From positions 102,647,858-102,711,857 of the forward strand of contig NC_044553.1 in the NCBI RefSeq assembly GCF_007565055.1: a stretch of DNA of 64,000 nucleotides. Reading direction: 5' to 3'. The position numbers and the translations under genes are program-made. The stretch's first letter is position 1. Each line of letters starts with the position of its first letter. Below, in pieces: positions 1-10,623 of the stretch. This stretch comes from Rhinopithecus roxellana (lineage: Eukaryota > Chordata > Mammalia > Primates > Cercopithecidae). The notes beneath the pieces are model-generated. The model ran no database searches. It was not told the origin of the DNA and saw only the letters and a program-made list of their open reading frames with translations.

Positions 1-3000
1 ACCTATGAGTGAGAACATGCGGTGTTTGGTTTTCTGTTCTTGTGATAGTTTGCTAAGAATGATGGTTTCCAGCTGCATCCATGTCCCTACAAAGGACGCA
101 AACTCATCCTTTTTTATGGCTGCATAGTATTCCATGGTGTATATGTGCCACATTTTCTTAATCCAGTCTGTCACAGATGGACATTTGGGTTGATTCCAAG
201 TCTTTGCTATTGTGAATAGTGCCGCAATAAACATACGTGTACATGTGTCTTTGTAGTAGACTAATTTATAATCCTTTGGGTATATACCCAGTAGTGGGAT
301 GGCTGGGTCATATGGTACATCTAGTTCTAGATCCTTGAGGAATTGCCATACTGTTTTCCATAATGGTTGAACTAGTTTACAATCCCACCAACAGTGTAAA
401 AGTGTTCCTATTTCTCCACATCCTCTCCAACACCTGTTGTTTCCTGACTTCTTAATGATTGCCATTCTAACTGGTGTGAGATGGTATCTCATTGTGGTTT
501 TGATTTGCATTTCTCTGATGGCCAGTGATGATGAGCATTTTTTCATGTGTCTGTTGGCTGTATGAATATCTTCTTTTGAGAAATGTCTGTTCATATCCTT
601 TCCCCACTTTTTGATGGGGTTGTTTGTTTTTTTCTCGTATATTTGTTTGAGTTCTTTGTAGATTCTGGAAATTAGCCCTTTGTCAGATGAGTAGGTTGCA
701 AAAATTTTCTCCCATTCTGTAGGTTGCCTGTTCACTCTGATGGTAGTTTCTTTTGCTGTGCAAAAGCTCTTTAGTTTAATTAGATCCCATTTGTCAATTA
801 TGGCTTTTGCTGCCGTTGCTTTTGGTGTTTTAGACATGAAGTCCTTGCCCATGCCTATGTCCTGAATGGTACTACCTAGATTTTCTTCTAGGGTTTTTAT
901 GGTATTAGGTCTAACATTTAAGTCTCTAATCCATCTTGAATTAATCTTCGTATAAGGGGTAAGGAAAGGATCCAGTTTCAGCTTTCTACTTATGGCTAGC
1001 CAATTTTCCCAGCACCATTTATTAAATAGGGAATCCTTTCCCCATTTCTTGTTTCTCTCAGGTTTGTCAAAGATCAGATGGCTGTAGATGTGCGGTATTA
1101 TTTCTGAGGACTCTGTTCTGTTCCATTGGTCTATATCTCTGTTTTGGTACCAGTACCATGCTGTTTTGGTTACTGTAGCCTTGTAGTATAGTTTGAAGTC
1201 AGGTAGCGTGACGCCTCCAGCTTTGTCCTTTTGACTTAGGATTGTCTTGGCAATGCGGGCTCTTTTTTGGTTCCATATGAACTTTAAAGCAGTTTTTTCC
1301 AATTCTGTGAAGAAAGTCATTGGTAGCTTGATGGGGATGGCATTGAATCTATAAATAACCTTGGGGAGTATGGCCATTTTCACGATATTGATTCTTCCTA
1401 TCCATGAGCATGGTATGTTCTTCCATTTGTTTGTGTCCTCTTTGATTTCACTGAGCAGTGGTTTGTAGTTCTCCTTGAAGAGGTCCTTTACATCCCTTGT
1501 AAGCTGGATTCCTAGGTATTTTATTCTCTTTGAAGCAATTGTGAATGGAAGTTCATTCCTGATTTGGCTCTCTGCTTGTCTGTTGCTGGTGTATAAGAAT
1601 GCTTGTGATTTTTGCACATTAATTTTGTATCCTGAGACTTTGCTGAAGTTGCTTATCAGCTTAAGGAGATTTTGGGCTGAGACGATGGGGTTTTCTAAAT
1701 ATACAATCATGTCATCTGCAAACAGGGACAATTTGACTTCTTCTTTTCCTAACTGGATACCCTTGATTTCTTTCTCTTGCCTGATTGCCCTAGCCAGAAC
1801 TTCCAACACTATGTTGAATAGGAGTGGTGAGAGAGGGCATCCCTGTCTTGTGCCAGTTTTCAAAGGGAATTTTTCCAGTTTTTGCCCATTCAGTATGATA
1901 TTAGCTGTGGGTTTGTCATAAATAGCTCTTATTATTTTGAGGTACGTTCCATCAATACCGAATTTATTGAGCGTTTTTAGCATGAAGGGCTGTTGAATTT
2001 TGTCAAAAGCCTTTTCTGCATCTATTGAGACAATCATGTGGTTCTTGTCTTTGGTTCTGTTTATATGCTGGATTACGTTTATTGATTTGCGAATGTTGAA
2101 CCAGCCTTGCATCCCAGGGATGAAGCCCACTTGATCATGGTGGATAAGCTTTTTGATGTGCTGCTGAATCCGGTTTGCCAGTATTTTATTGAGGATTTTT
2201 GCATCATTGTTCATTAGGGATATTGGTCTAAAATTCTCTTTTTTTGTTGTGTCTCTGCCAGGCTTTGGTATCAGGATGATGTTGGCCTCATAAAATGAGT
2301 TAGGGAGGATTCCCTCTTTTTCTATTGATTGGAATAGTTTCAGAAGGAATGGTACCAGCTCCTCCTTGTACCTCTGGTAGAATTCAGCTGTGAATCCATC
2401 TGGTCCTGGACTTTTTTTGGTGGGTAGGCTATTAATTGTTGCCTCAATTTCAGAGCCTGCTATTGGTCTATTCAGGGATTCAACTTCTTCCTGGTTTAGC
2501 CTTGGGAGAGTGTAAGTGTCCAGGAAATTATCCATTTCTTCTAGATTTTCTAGTTGATTTGCGTAGAGGTGTTTATAGTATTCTCTGATGGTAGTTTGTA
2601 TTTCTGTGGGGTCAGTGGTGATATCCCCTTTATCATTTTTTATTGCATCTATTTGATTCCTCTCTCTTTTTTTCTTTATTAGCCTTGCTAGCGGTCTGTC
2701 AATTTTGTTGATCTTTTCAAAAAACCAACTCCTGGATTCATTGATTTTTTGGAGGGTTTTTTGTGTCTCTATCTCCTTCAGTTCTGCTCTGATCTTAGTT
2801 ATTTCTTGCCTTCTGCTAGCTTTTGAATGTGATTGCTCTTGCCTCTCTAGTTCTTTTAATTGTGATGTTAGAGTGTCAATTTTAGATCTTTCCTGCTTTC
2901 TCTTGTGGGCATTTAGTGCTATAAATTTCCCTCTACACACTGCTTTAAATGTGTCCCAGAGATTCTGGTATGTTGTATCTTTGTTCTCATTGGTATCAAA

Positions 3001-3819
3001 GAACATCTTTATTTCCGCTTTCATTTCGTTATGTACCCAATAGTCATTCAGGAGCAGGTTGTTCAGTTTCCATGTAGTTGAGCGGTTTTGATTGAGTTTC
3101 TTAGTCCTGAGTTCTAGTTTGATTGCACTGTGGTCTGAGAGACAGTTTGTTATAATTTCCGTTCTTTTACATTTGCTGAGGAGTGCTTTACTTCCAATTA
3201 TGTGGTCAATTTTGGAATAAGTGCGATGTGGTGCTGAGAAGAATGTATATTCTGTTGATTTGGGGTGGAGAGTTCTATAGATGTCTATTAGGTCCGCTTG
3301 GTGCAGAGATGAGTTCAATTCCTGGATATCCTTGTTAACTTTCTGTCTCGTTGATCTGTCTAATGTTGACAGCGGAGTGTTGAAGTCCCCCATTATTATT
3401 GTATGGGAGTCTAAGTCTCTTTGTAAGTCTCTAAGGACTTGCTTTATGAATCTGGGTGCTCCTGTATTGGGTGCATATATATTTAGGAGAGTTAGCTCTT
3501 CCTGTTGAATTGATCCCTTTACCATTATGTAATGGCCTTCTTTGTCTCTTTTGATCTTTGATGGTTTAAAGTCTGTTTTATCAGAGACTAGGATTGCAAC
3601 CCCTGCTTTTTTTTGTTCTCCATTTGCTTGGTAGATCTTCCTCCATCCCTTTATTTTGAGCCTATGTATGTCTCTGCATGTGAGATGGGTCTCCTGAATA
3701 CAGCAGACTGATGGGTCTTGACTCTTTATCCAGTTTGCCAGTCTGTGTCTTTTAATTGGAGCATTTAGTCCATTAACATTTAAGGTTAATATTGTTATGT
3801 GTGAACTTGATCCTGCCAT
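1..3819 (-). CDS. L1 ORF2p, endonuclease / reverse transcriptase, open to window edge
   Basis: ORF2p nicks genomic DNA and reverse-transcribes L1 RNA at the nick (target-primed reverse transcription). I read every codon from the ATG at 3819-3817 down to base 1: 1,273 sense codons and no stop. The decayed copy at 19.2 kb ends two codons later, so the full protein would be 1,275 residues, the family's usual length. Endonuclease residues are present: E43 (3691-3693), D145 and N147 in GDFNTPL (3379-3390), D205 (3205-3207), D229 and H230 (3130-3135). The reverse transcriptase FADD motif is at residues 700-703 (1711-1722). The C-terminal CX3CX7HX4C cysteine motif begins at residue 1130 (430-432). 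The stop codon itself is not in view. Confidence 0.95.
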   Translation of the reverse strand, partial: MAGSSSHITILTLNVNGLNAPIKRHRLANWIKSQDPSVCCIQETHLTCRDIHRLKIKGWRKIYQANGEQKKAGVAILVSDKTDFKPSKIKRDKEGHYIMVKGSIQQEELTLLNIYAPNTGAPRFIKQVLRDLQRDLDSHTIIMGDFNTPLSTLDRSTRQKVNKDIQELNSSLHQADLIDIYRTLHPKSTEYTFFSAPHRTYSKIDHIIGSKALLSKCKRTEIITNCLSDHSAIKLELRTKKLNQNRSTTWKLNNLLLNDYWVHNEMKAEIKMFFDTNENKDTTYQNLWDTFKAVCRGKFIALNAHKRKQERSKIDTLTSQLKELERQEQSHSKASRRQEITKIRAELKEIETQKTLQKINESRSWFFEKINKIDRPLARLIKKKRERNQIDAIKNDKGDITTDPTEIQTTIREYYKHLYANQLENLEEMDNFLDTYTLPRLNQEEVESLNRPIAGSEIEATINSLPTKKSPGPDGFTAEFYQRYKEELVPFLLKLFQSIEKEGILPNSFYEANIILIPKPGRDTTKKENFRPISLMNNDAKILNKILANRIQQHIKKLIHHDQVGFIPGMQGWFNIRKSINVIQHINRTKDKNHMIVSIDAEKAFDKIQQPFMLKTLNKFGIDGTYLKIIRAIYDKPTANIILNGQKLEKFPLKTGTRQGCPLSPLLFNIVLEVLARAIRQEKEIKGIQLGKEEVKLSLFADDMIVYLENPIVSAQNLLKLISNFSKVSGYKINVQKSQAFLYTSNRQAESQIRNELPFTIASKRIKYLGIQLTRDVKDLFKENYKPLLSEIKEDTNKWKNIPCSWIGRINIVKMAILPKVIYRFNAIPIKLPMTFFTELEKTALKFIWNQKRARIAKTILSQKDKAGGVTLPDFKLYYKATVTKTAWYWYQNRDIDQWNRTESSEIIPHIYSHLIFDKPERNKKWGKDSLFNKWCWENWLAISRKLKLDPFLTPYTKINSRWIRDLNVRPNTIKTLEENLGSTIQDIGMGKDFMSKTPKATAAKAIIDKWDLIKLKSFCTAKETTIRVNRQPTEWEKIFATYSSDKGLISRIYKELKQIYEKKTNNPIKKWGKDMNRHFSKEDIHTANRHMKKCSSSLAIREMQIKTTMRYHLTPVRMAIIKKSGNNRCWRGCGEIGTLLHCWWDCKLVQPLWKTVWQFLKDLELDVPYDPAIPLLGIYPKDYKLVYYKDTCTRMFIAALFTIAKTWNQPKCPSVTDWIKKMWHIYTMEYYAAIKKDEFASFVGTWMQLETIILSKLSQEQKTKHRMFSLIG

Positions 3820-3882
3820 TATGATATTATCTGGTTATTTTGCTCGTTAGTTGATGCAGTTTCTTCCTAGCCTCGATGGTCT

Positions 3883-4899
3883 TTACATTTTGCCAAGTTT
3901 TTGCGATGGCTGGTACCGGTTGTTCCTTTCCATGTTTAGGGCTTCCTTCAGGGTCTCTTGTAAGGCAGGCCTGGTGGTGACAAAATCTCTAAGCATTTGC
4001 TTATCTGTAAAGGATTTTATTTCTCCTTCACTTATGAAACTTAGTTTGGCTGGATATGAAATTCTGGGTTGAAAATTCTTTTCTTTAAGAACGTTGAATA
4101 TTGGCCCCCACTCTCTTCTGGCTTGTAGAGTTTCTGCCGAGAGATCTGCTGTTAGTCTGATGGGCTTCCCTTTGTGGGTGACCCGACCTTTCTCTCTGGC
4201 TGCCCTTAAGATTTTTTCCTTCATTTCAACTTTGGTGAATCTGGCAATGATGTGTCTTGGAGTTGCTCTTCTGGAGGAGTATCTTTGTGGCGTTCTCTGT
4301 ATTTCCTGAATTTGAATGTTGGCCTGCCCTACTAGGTTGGGGAAGTTCTCCTGGATGATATCCTGAAGAGTGTTTTCCAACTTGGTTCCATTTTCCCCCT
4401 CACTTTCAGGCACCCCAATCAGACGTAGATTTGGTCTTTTTACGTAATCCCATACTTCTTGCAGGCTTTGCTCATTTCTTTTTCTTCTTTTTTCTTTTGG
4501 TTTCTCTTCTCGCTTCATTTCATTCATTTGATCTTCAATCGCTGATACTCTTTCTTCCAGTTGATCGAGTCGGTTACTGAAGCTTGTGCATTTGTCACGT
4601 ATTTCTCGTGTCATGGTTTTCATCTCTGTCATTTCGTTTATGATCTTCTCTGCATTAATGAGTCTAGCTGTCAATTCTTCCACTCTTTTTTCAAGATTTT
4701 TAGTTTCTTTGCGCTGGGTACGTAATTCCTCCTTTAGCTCTGATAAGTTTGATGGACTGAAGCCTTCTTCTCTCCTCTCGTCCAAGTCATTCTCTGACCA
4801 GCTTTGATCCGTTGCTGGTGATGGGCTGCGCTCCTTTGCAGGGGGAGATGCGCTCTTATTTTTTGAATTTCCAGCTTTTCTGCCCTGCTTCTTCCCCAT
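3883..4899 (-). CDS. L1 ORF1p, RNA-binding chaperone, intact
   Basis: ORF1p is a trimeric nucleic-acid-binding protein that packages L1 RNA. This frame is 338 codons, the standard primate length. Residues 1-50 are basic and Ser/Pro-rich. About 50-150 is a heptad-rich coiled coil (LEKRVEELTARL near residue 69). An RRM domain starts near residue 155 (RPNLRLIGVPE). The C-terminal domain includes the basic AREKGRV stretch. The stop is followed by 63 bp to the ORF2 ATG, the normal inter-ORF spacing. No frameshift or early stop is present, unlike the second L1 of the window. Confidence 0.97.
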   Translation of the reverse strand: MGKKQGRKAGNSKNKSASPPAKERSPSPATDQSWSENDLDERREEGFSPSNLSELKEELRTQRKETKNLEKRVEELTARLINAEKIINEMTEMKTMTREIRDKCTSFSNRLDQLEERVSAIEDQMNEMKREEKPKEKRRKRNEQSLQEVWDYVKRPNLRLIGVPESEGENGTKLENTLQDIIQENFPNLVGQANIQIQEIQRTPQRYSSRRATPRHIIARFTKVEMKEKILRAAREKGRVTHKGKPIRLTADLSAETLQARREWGPIFNVLKEKNFQPRISYPAKLSFISEGEIKSFTDKQMLRDFVTTRPALQETLKEALNMERNNRYQPSQKLGKM

Positions 4900-5935
4900 C
4901 TTTGTGGTTTTATCTGTCTCTGGTCTTTGATGGTGGTGACGAACTGATGGGGTTTTGGTATAGGTGTCCTTCCTGTTTGATAGTTTTCCTTCTGACAGTC
5001 AGAAGGACTCTCTGTTGGTCTGTTGGAGATTGCTTGAGGTCCACTCCAGACCCTGTTTGCCTGGGTATCAGCAGCAGAGGTTGCCGAAGATAGAATATTG
5101 CTGAACAGCGAGTGTACCTGTCTGATTCTTCCTTTGGAAGTGTCCTCTCAGGGGTGTACTCCACCCTGTGAGGTGTGGGGTGTCAGACTGCCCCTAGTGG
5201 GGGATTTCTCCCAGCTAGGCTACTCAGGAGTCAGGGACACACCTGAGCAGGCAGTCTGTCCGTTCTCAGATCTCAACCTCCGCGTTGGGAGATCCGCGGC
5301 TCTCCCCAAAGCTGTCAGACAGAGTCGTTCGCGTCTGCACCGGCTCCCGCTACTTCCCCTGTTGGTCTTCAGCTGTGCGCTGTCCCCAGAGGTGGAGACT
5401 ACAGAGACAGGCAGGCTTCCTTGAGCTGCTGTGAGCTCCACCCAGTTCGAGCTTCCCAGCGGCTTTGTTTACCTACTTAAGCCTCAGCAATGGCGGGCGC
5501 CCCTCCCCCAGCCTCGCTGCTGCCTTGCGGATAGATCGCGGCAGACTGCTGTGTTAGCAGTGAGGGAGGCTTCGTGGGCGTGGGACCCTCCCGGCCAGGT
5601 GTGGGATATATTCTCCTGGAATGCCTGTATGCTTACAGCGCAGTATTGGGGTGGGAGTTACCCGATTTTCCAGGTGTTGTGTGTCTCAGTTCCCCTGGCT
5701 AGGAAAACGGATCCCCCTTCCCCCTTGCGCTTCCAGGTGAGGCGATGCCTCGCCCTGCTTCAGCTCTCGCTGGTCAGGCTGCAGCAGCTGACCAGCACCG
5801 ATTGTCCGGCACTCCCTAGTGAGATGACCCCAGTACCTCAGTTGAAAATGCAGAAATCACCGGTCTTCTGTGTCGCTCGCGCTGGGAGTTGGAGACTGGA
5901 GTTGTTCCTATTCGGCCATCTTGCTCCGCCCCCCC
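4900..5935 (-). promoter_or_regulatory. L1 5'UTR with internal sense promoter and antisense promoter region
   Basis: About 1,036 bp from the 5' terminus to the ORF1 ATG. The YY1-type motif AAGATGGCC lies at 5914-5922 (minus strand), the usual place at the start of L1. The tract is CpG-rich. In the family this region also has an antisense promoter; here that would fire on the + strand, toward NKX2-1 about 50 kb away. The length suggests that a roughly 129-bp segment missing from the youngest human copies is present, but that needs alignment. Confidence 0.85.
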
Positions 5936-5937
5936 TT

Positions 5938-6069
5938 TAAAATCTTTTGTAGAGACGAGGCACTGTGTCACCCAGGCTAGTCTCAAAACTCCTGGCTGGC
6001 CTCAGGTGATTTCCCCTGCCTTGGCTTCCCACAGTGCTGGGATTATAGGCATGAGCCACCATGCTCAGT
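5938..6069 (-). mobile_element. Alu left-monomer half, antisense, split by the L1
   Basis: Antisense Alu text runs from the mid-element linker (GTAGAGACGAGG) to the 5' end (GGGATTATAGGCATGAGCCACC). It starts abruptly at the L1 5' end, so the L1 appears to have inserted in the middle of the Alu; the other half should lie left of the window. Confidence 0.85.
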
Positions 6070-7720
6070 CCCTCATTGTGATTTTAGTTTGCATTTCCCT
6101 AATGATTTTATCTGCACTTTTGGTTTACTAGCTATACTTGTTTGGTTTTTCAAAAAATTAATAGCTGTTCTAGGGTTTACAGTATACATCTTTAACTTAT
6201 CACAGTCTACTTTCAAAAAATATTATACCATTTCATGTATAGTTTAAGAACCTTACAAAGGCATCCTTCCAAATTCCCCCTCATTCCTTTGTTCTATTGT
6301 TCTCAGATATTTTGCTTCTATGTATGCTGTAAACCTTATAATACAGAGTTGTTAGTTTTGCTTATAGTCAATTACCTTTTAAAGAAATTTTCTAAATAAG
6401 AAGAAAACCTTTTCTATGTATTCACATGTTTACCATTTCTGGCACTTATTTCTTTGTGTAGATCCAGGAATCCTTTATTTCTTGTCGTATAGGGCTACTA
6501 GCAATTAACTTTCTAAGCTTTTGTTATCATTGTTCTTTTAAAAAAAAATTGTGGTAAGAACACTTAACATAAGATCTACCCTCTTAACAAACTTTTCAGT
6601 ATACGATACAGTATCGTTAACTATAGATTGGACAATAGATTTATAGAACTTAATTATCTTACAGAACTGAAATTTTATAATTGTCGAATAGCAACTCCTC
6701 CCCTCTTGTTGGTCTTAAAATGGTTTTCTTTCACCTTGATTTTTGAAAGATATTTTCATGGGTGTAGTATTCTGGGCCAACAGCTTATTTTTTTATTTTT
6801 CTGTCAGCACTTTAAAGATGTTCTGTTGTCTTCTGACCTGTGTGGTTTCTGGTAAGTCAGCTGTCATTTTTTATCTTTGTTTCTCTTTATGTAGTGTATC
6901 TCTTTCCCCTGACTGCTTTAAAAATGTTTTCTCATTATTAATGGATTTCAACAATTTGATTATGATGTGCCTAAAGAAGTTTAATTTATACTTATTCCAC
7001 TTGGGGTTTTTGGATCTATGTGTGTTTTTAAAATTTCAACAAATTTGGATTTGGGAGGCCATTATTTCTTCAATTACATTTTATGTCCACTTCTCTTCCC
7101 CAAGTCTTCTCTCCTTCTAGGACTCCAGTTAAATGAATATTAGACACTTTGATTAGTCCCACAACTCACTAAGATTTTGTGCCATTTTTTTCAGTATCGT
7201 TTTCTCTTTGCATTTCATGTTGGTTAGTTTCTATTGCGTTGTCTTCAAGTTCAGTTGTCTTTCCTGGTATGGCATTTTTCACCTCTAGAAGTTTTATTTG
7301 GCTCTTTTTAAATTTTCTATTTTTCTCCTCATCAAGTTTATGTTTCCCTTTACATATTGACCATATTTATAAGATTTGTAGTACTCGTTTTAAGGTTCTT
7401 GTCTATGAATTCCATGATGTATGTCTTTTCTGGGTCATTTCTGTTAATTGCTTTTTATTCTGGTTATGGGTAATAGTTTTCTGCATCTTTAAAGGCCTGG
7501 TAATTTTTAATTGGATACAGAATTGTGAATTTTGCTTTCTTTGCTACTGGCTTTATTGTATTCCTTTAAAGGTTGTAGAGTTTTGTTTGTTTGCTTTTTG
7601 TTTTTCCTGGCATCCAGTTAAGGTACTTAGGTATCATTTAAGGCTGAATTTTAAGCTTTTTTTTTTTTCTTTTAGAGTGCATCCAGAGAAACCGTTATTT
7701 TGGGACTAATTAAGTTCCAT
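6070..7720 (-). mobile_element. Old, degraded LINE-1 sequence, antisense
   Basis: Antisense L1-like phrases occur, such as ATTTGCATTTCCCTAATGAT near 6090 and a stretch near 6770-6850 resembling antisense ORF1. No long open frame survives. Boundaries and subfamily are uncertain, and it may be several fragments. Confidence 0.5.
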
Positions 7721-9359
7721 CATCAGGCATGAGCCTTCCGGGGATGCTAACTAATGTATGGAGTCTCTTTATTTCGGTTAGTGGGAACATGAATGCCTTC
7801 TGATTCTGTGTGTTCTTCAGAATTGTTCTGGAAAGTCTTTTCCCAGCCTGGGGGTGTTTTCTGTTATGTATGTTCAGATTAATACTCAGTCAAAGTCCCA
7901 AAGGGACTCCTCTTCAGATCTTCAGAGCTTTTTCTGTGTGCAACACTCTTTTTTGGTACTCTGCCTTATAAATTCTAGTCATTTTGGTATCCTCAGACCT
8001 GATCTTGATCTCTTTAGCTCAGCAGGCATGTCAGGTTCTTTATGTTCCCCTCCCTGCACTGCAGCTGAACACTGGCTCTCAGTAGTAAGCTAGGACATCC
8101 TAAAGTGCATCTCATTTGTTTTCCTTCTCTCAGTGATCAGTTCTATGCTGCCTATTGTCCAATGTCTGAAAACCATTATTTCATCTATTTTTATCAAGCT
8201 TTAGAGTTATTTATAATTGAAGAGCAATTCTTACTACTGCTAATTCTCCTTGGTCAAAGGAGAAGTCCCTCGGTTAGATTTTGCCCCACCATTCTGCTGA
8301 AACTCTTTCATGAAGGCCACCAATGATCTCCAGATTGCTAAATCTAATATTGCCTGTATTTAAGATTCACAAAAGACAGTTAACTCTCCTTCAGAACTCA
8401 TAAAACTACTACAGATGGCAGAAGTAGAATGACATGTAAGAGCACTGAGTAAACCTATTTCGTACTTTATTTTTATTTTATTTTATTTTGGACACCTCAA
8501 GACCATTGAGTACTGCTTAGCACTTTAAATAAAATTAGTCATGAATTCTTAAAAGTTTCATAGACAGTGTGGGGCTTACCTAGGTGAAATGCATTTGTTT
8601 GGAAATGCACCTGGAATATTGTTTTTATTCAGGTATGGTGAGGCCAACACATGATGAGACAGTTGCCACTGAAAAGGTAGTTTGTTTCTCACAGTTCTCA
8701 GGAGGAGGAGGCTTGCAGTACCATACAGGGACACATAGATTTCGAAGTGTGGATCAGATTGGAGGCGGAAAGAGAAAAGGGAAAGCACAGGCAGAAGCCT
8801 TGATTATGGTTGTCACGGGAAAGGATGGGAGAGAAAGGGGAAGGAGTCAAGCAGGGGTAGGATTGGATGGTTTGAATAATTTCTATGGGCTCTGGGCTAT
8901 TGGGGTGGTCTTCAGTTGTCCACTGAATGGCCCTGGAGTGATTAGAGCAGAGGAATATTGCCTTCTGAAGTGTAAAAACCAGCTAGAGATGGTTTGAAGT
9001 AAGAGTTCTGGATTGGTGAGTTTGCATACGAAAAGCATGCTCACAGGCAAGTTGTTTGCTATCTCAGAAATTAATTAATCCTGGGAGGGACAGGTCCCAA
9101 GTTGTCAAAGCATCATAAAATACAAAAAAAAAAAAAATGACTAATACACAACTATAACAAACTGACCAACCTCACAGAGACTTGTCTTCATCAGGGAATG
9201 AGAGATGGGAGACAAAATGTTACCTGGAGGGCTTGGTCCAGTCATGAGTCCAGAGACCAGGACCTAGAGCTGCTGTAGTGAATGGGCCACTGTCTTCTCG
9301 CAGCTGGGTCTCTATAGTCTTCTTGCTGCTGGTTTTACTTTTCCTTTTCACACTGTAGT
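7721..9359. other. Unassigned non-coding stretch, possible old LTR at about 8600-9135
   Basis: No gene is recognised. About 8600-9135 is purine-rich and ends in an A-run (9122-9136). Its 137-codon open frame at 8584-8997 is low-complexity (Gly, Arg, Lys) and matches no protein I know, so it is better read as part of an old repeat. A short TTTTA-rich tract lies at 8469-8489. Confidence 0.4.
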
Positions 9360-9935
9360 CATGGTAATGTTTATGATGCATGTCTCATCATGTTGCTCAT
9401 CCGCTTACACTCTGCAGTGGCTCCCCATTATTCACAGAATCAAGTTGAAACTTCCTAACATGGGATTCAGCTAATACTTAGTCTCATTTCTTGCCATAAG
9501 TCACCCCTCCCATGCCCTACATGCACCAAATCCTGTCCCCCACCAAACACACAATGTAATCAGCTATACTGAATTTCCCCCAGTTCTTTAAAAACATCAG
9601 TCTCCTTTTGCTTTCTTCATACTTTTCCCCTTTTGTTCTAACTTCGAAGAATCCTTCAGAAATTGACTCAAGCATATCCTCCTCAGAGAGATTTTTCTTG
9701 ACTGTCCTCCAATCCAGGCTGGCTCAGGGGACCACTCTATCTTCACACAGCACTCTGCTTCCCAATCATGGCTCTAACCACACTTCTGTAATTGCCTATT
9801 TACTTCTGTCACTTGCCATGAGGACAGCGCCCATATAAGTTGTGTTCACCTTTGTATTTGTAGCACCTAGTGCAGTGCATGGCCCATGGCAGTCTTTCAG
9901 GAAACATATCTAAAATGCATGTAAATGAATGAAGT
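9360..9935 (+). repeat. L2-like LINE fragment
   Basis: Contains phrases typical of L2 3' ends, including CAGTGGCTCCCCATT near 9415 and GCACCTAGTGCAGTGCATGGC near 9870, ending in an AATGAATGAA tail. Diverged; limits approximate. Confidence 0.6.
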
Positions 9936-10329
9936 AGCAATGCTATAGGACTAGGCCTGGGTGAGATTTAGGTGTTCCCAGAAGGGGCCTGAGTTGACAT
10001 TGATCTGAGAAGTGTGTCAGGCTTCTAACTCTTTCTGCTCGGATAACTGCGGTTGGGGTTAGGTTGGGGAGGTCATAAACCATTACTGACACTGAATTAG
10101 AACCAAACTAGTCTCCAGGGAAGAGAGAAGAGGAGATATAGCATTTTGTTGGGAAATTTGTCCTCAGTAAGTTCACTCTGGTTAATTTAGTTCTTTATGC
10201 CCAAACAAGTTAATACACCCATCAGTAACAGTGCTTTGATCTTAAATTTGTTTAAAATCAGGGCAGGGATGACTATGTATAACAGAAGAAGATGAGTCAT
10301 AAGAAATGCAGTGTTATGAAGAAAAAATA
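9936..10329. other. Unassigned intergenic DNA
   Basis: No gene, RNA or clear repeat recognised. Confidence 0.5.
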
Positions 10330-10623
10330 GGCCGGGTGTGGTGGCTCATACCTGTAATCCCAGAACTTTGGGAGGCCGAGGCAGGCAGATCATGAGGTCG
10401 GGAGATTGAGACCATCCTGGCCAACATGGTGAAATCCCATCTCTACTAAAAATACAAAAATTAGCTGGACGCAGTGGCACATGCCTGTAATCCCAGCTAC
10501 TCAGGAGGCTGAGACAGGAGAATTTCTTGAACCAGGGAGTCGGATGTTGCAGTGAGCCAAGATAGTGCCACTGCACTCCAACCTGGTGACAGAGCGAGAC
10601 TCCATCTAACAAAGAAAAAAAAA
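10330..10623 (+). mobile_element. Alu, full length
   Basis: Starts GGCCGGGTGTGGTGGCTCA, has both monomers and ends in an A-rich tail. Several CpG sites are mutated, consistent with an AluS-age copy. Confidence 0.95.

Larger units (their letters stand above)
1..5935 (-). mobile_element. Full-length LINE-1 (L1PA-type), antisense, 3' end cut by window edge
   Basis: Read on the minus strand this is a complete primate L1 from its 5' end (GGCGGAGCAAGATGGCCGAATA, complement of about 5909-5930) through the 5'UTR, ORF1, a 63-bp inter-ORF spacer and ORF2. Only the last codons, 3'UTR and poly(A) lie left of base 1. Both frames are open, and the 5'UTR keeps many CpGs (for example 5280-5350), whereas the second L1 at 19.2 kb has lost many of them and both its ORFs are broken. 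This copy therefore looks young. It sits inside an antisense Alu whose left-monomer half resumes at 5938. Subfamily cannot be fixed by eye; the 5'UTR of about 1,035 bp is longer than the roughly 910 bp of the youngest human copies. Confidence 0.97.

Noticed and set aside
5431..5940. 169-codon + strand frame in the L1 5'UTR
   Set aside because: Lies antisense within the L1 5'UTR; GC-rich and without a recognised family. The known L1 antisense ORF0 could be nearby, but I could not confirm that this frame is it.
8584..8997. 137-codon + strand frame
   Set aside because: Low-complexity Gly/Arg/Lys content, no family resemblance, and the surrounding sequence looks like an old repeat ending in an A-run.
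10346..10612. Minus-strand frames in Alu elements (also at 15610, 18688, 32052, 40469; + at 43611)
   Set aside because: Standard open frames of antisense Alu sequence; not genes.
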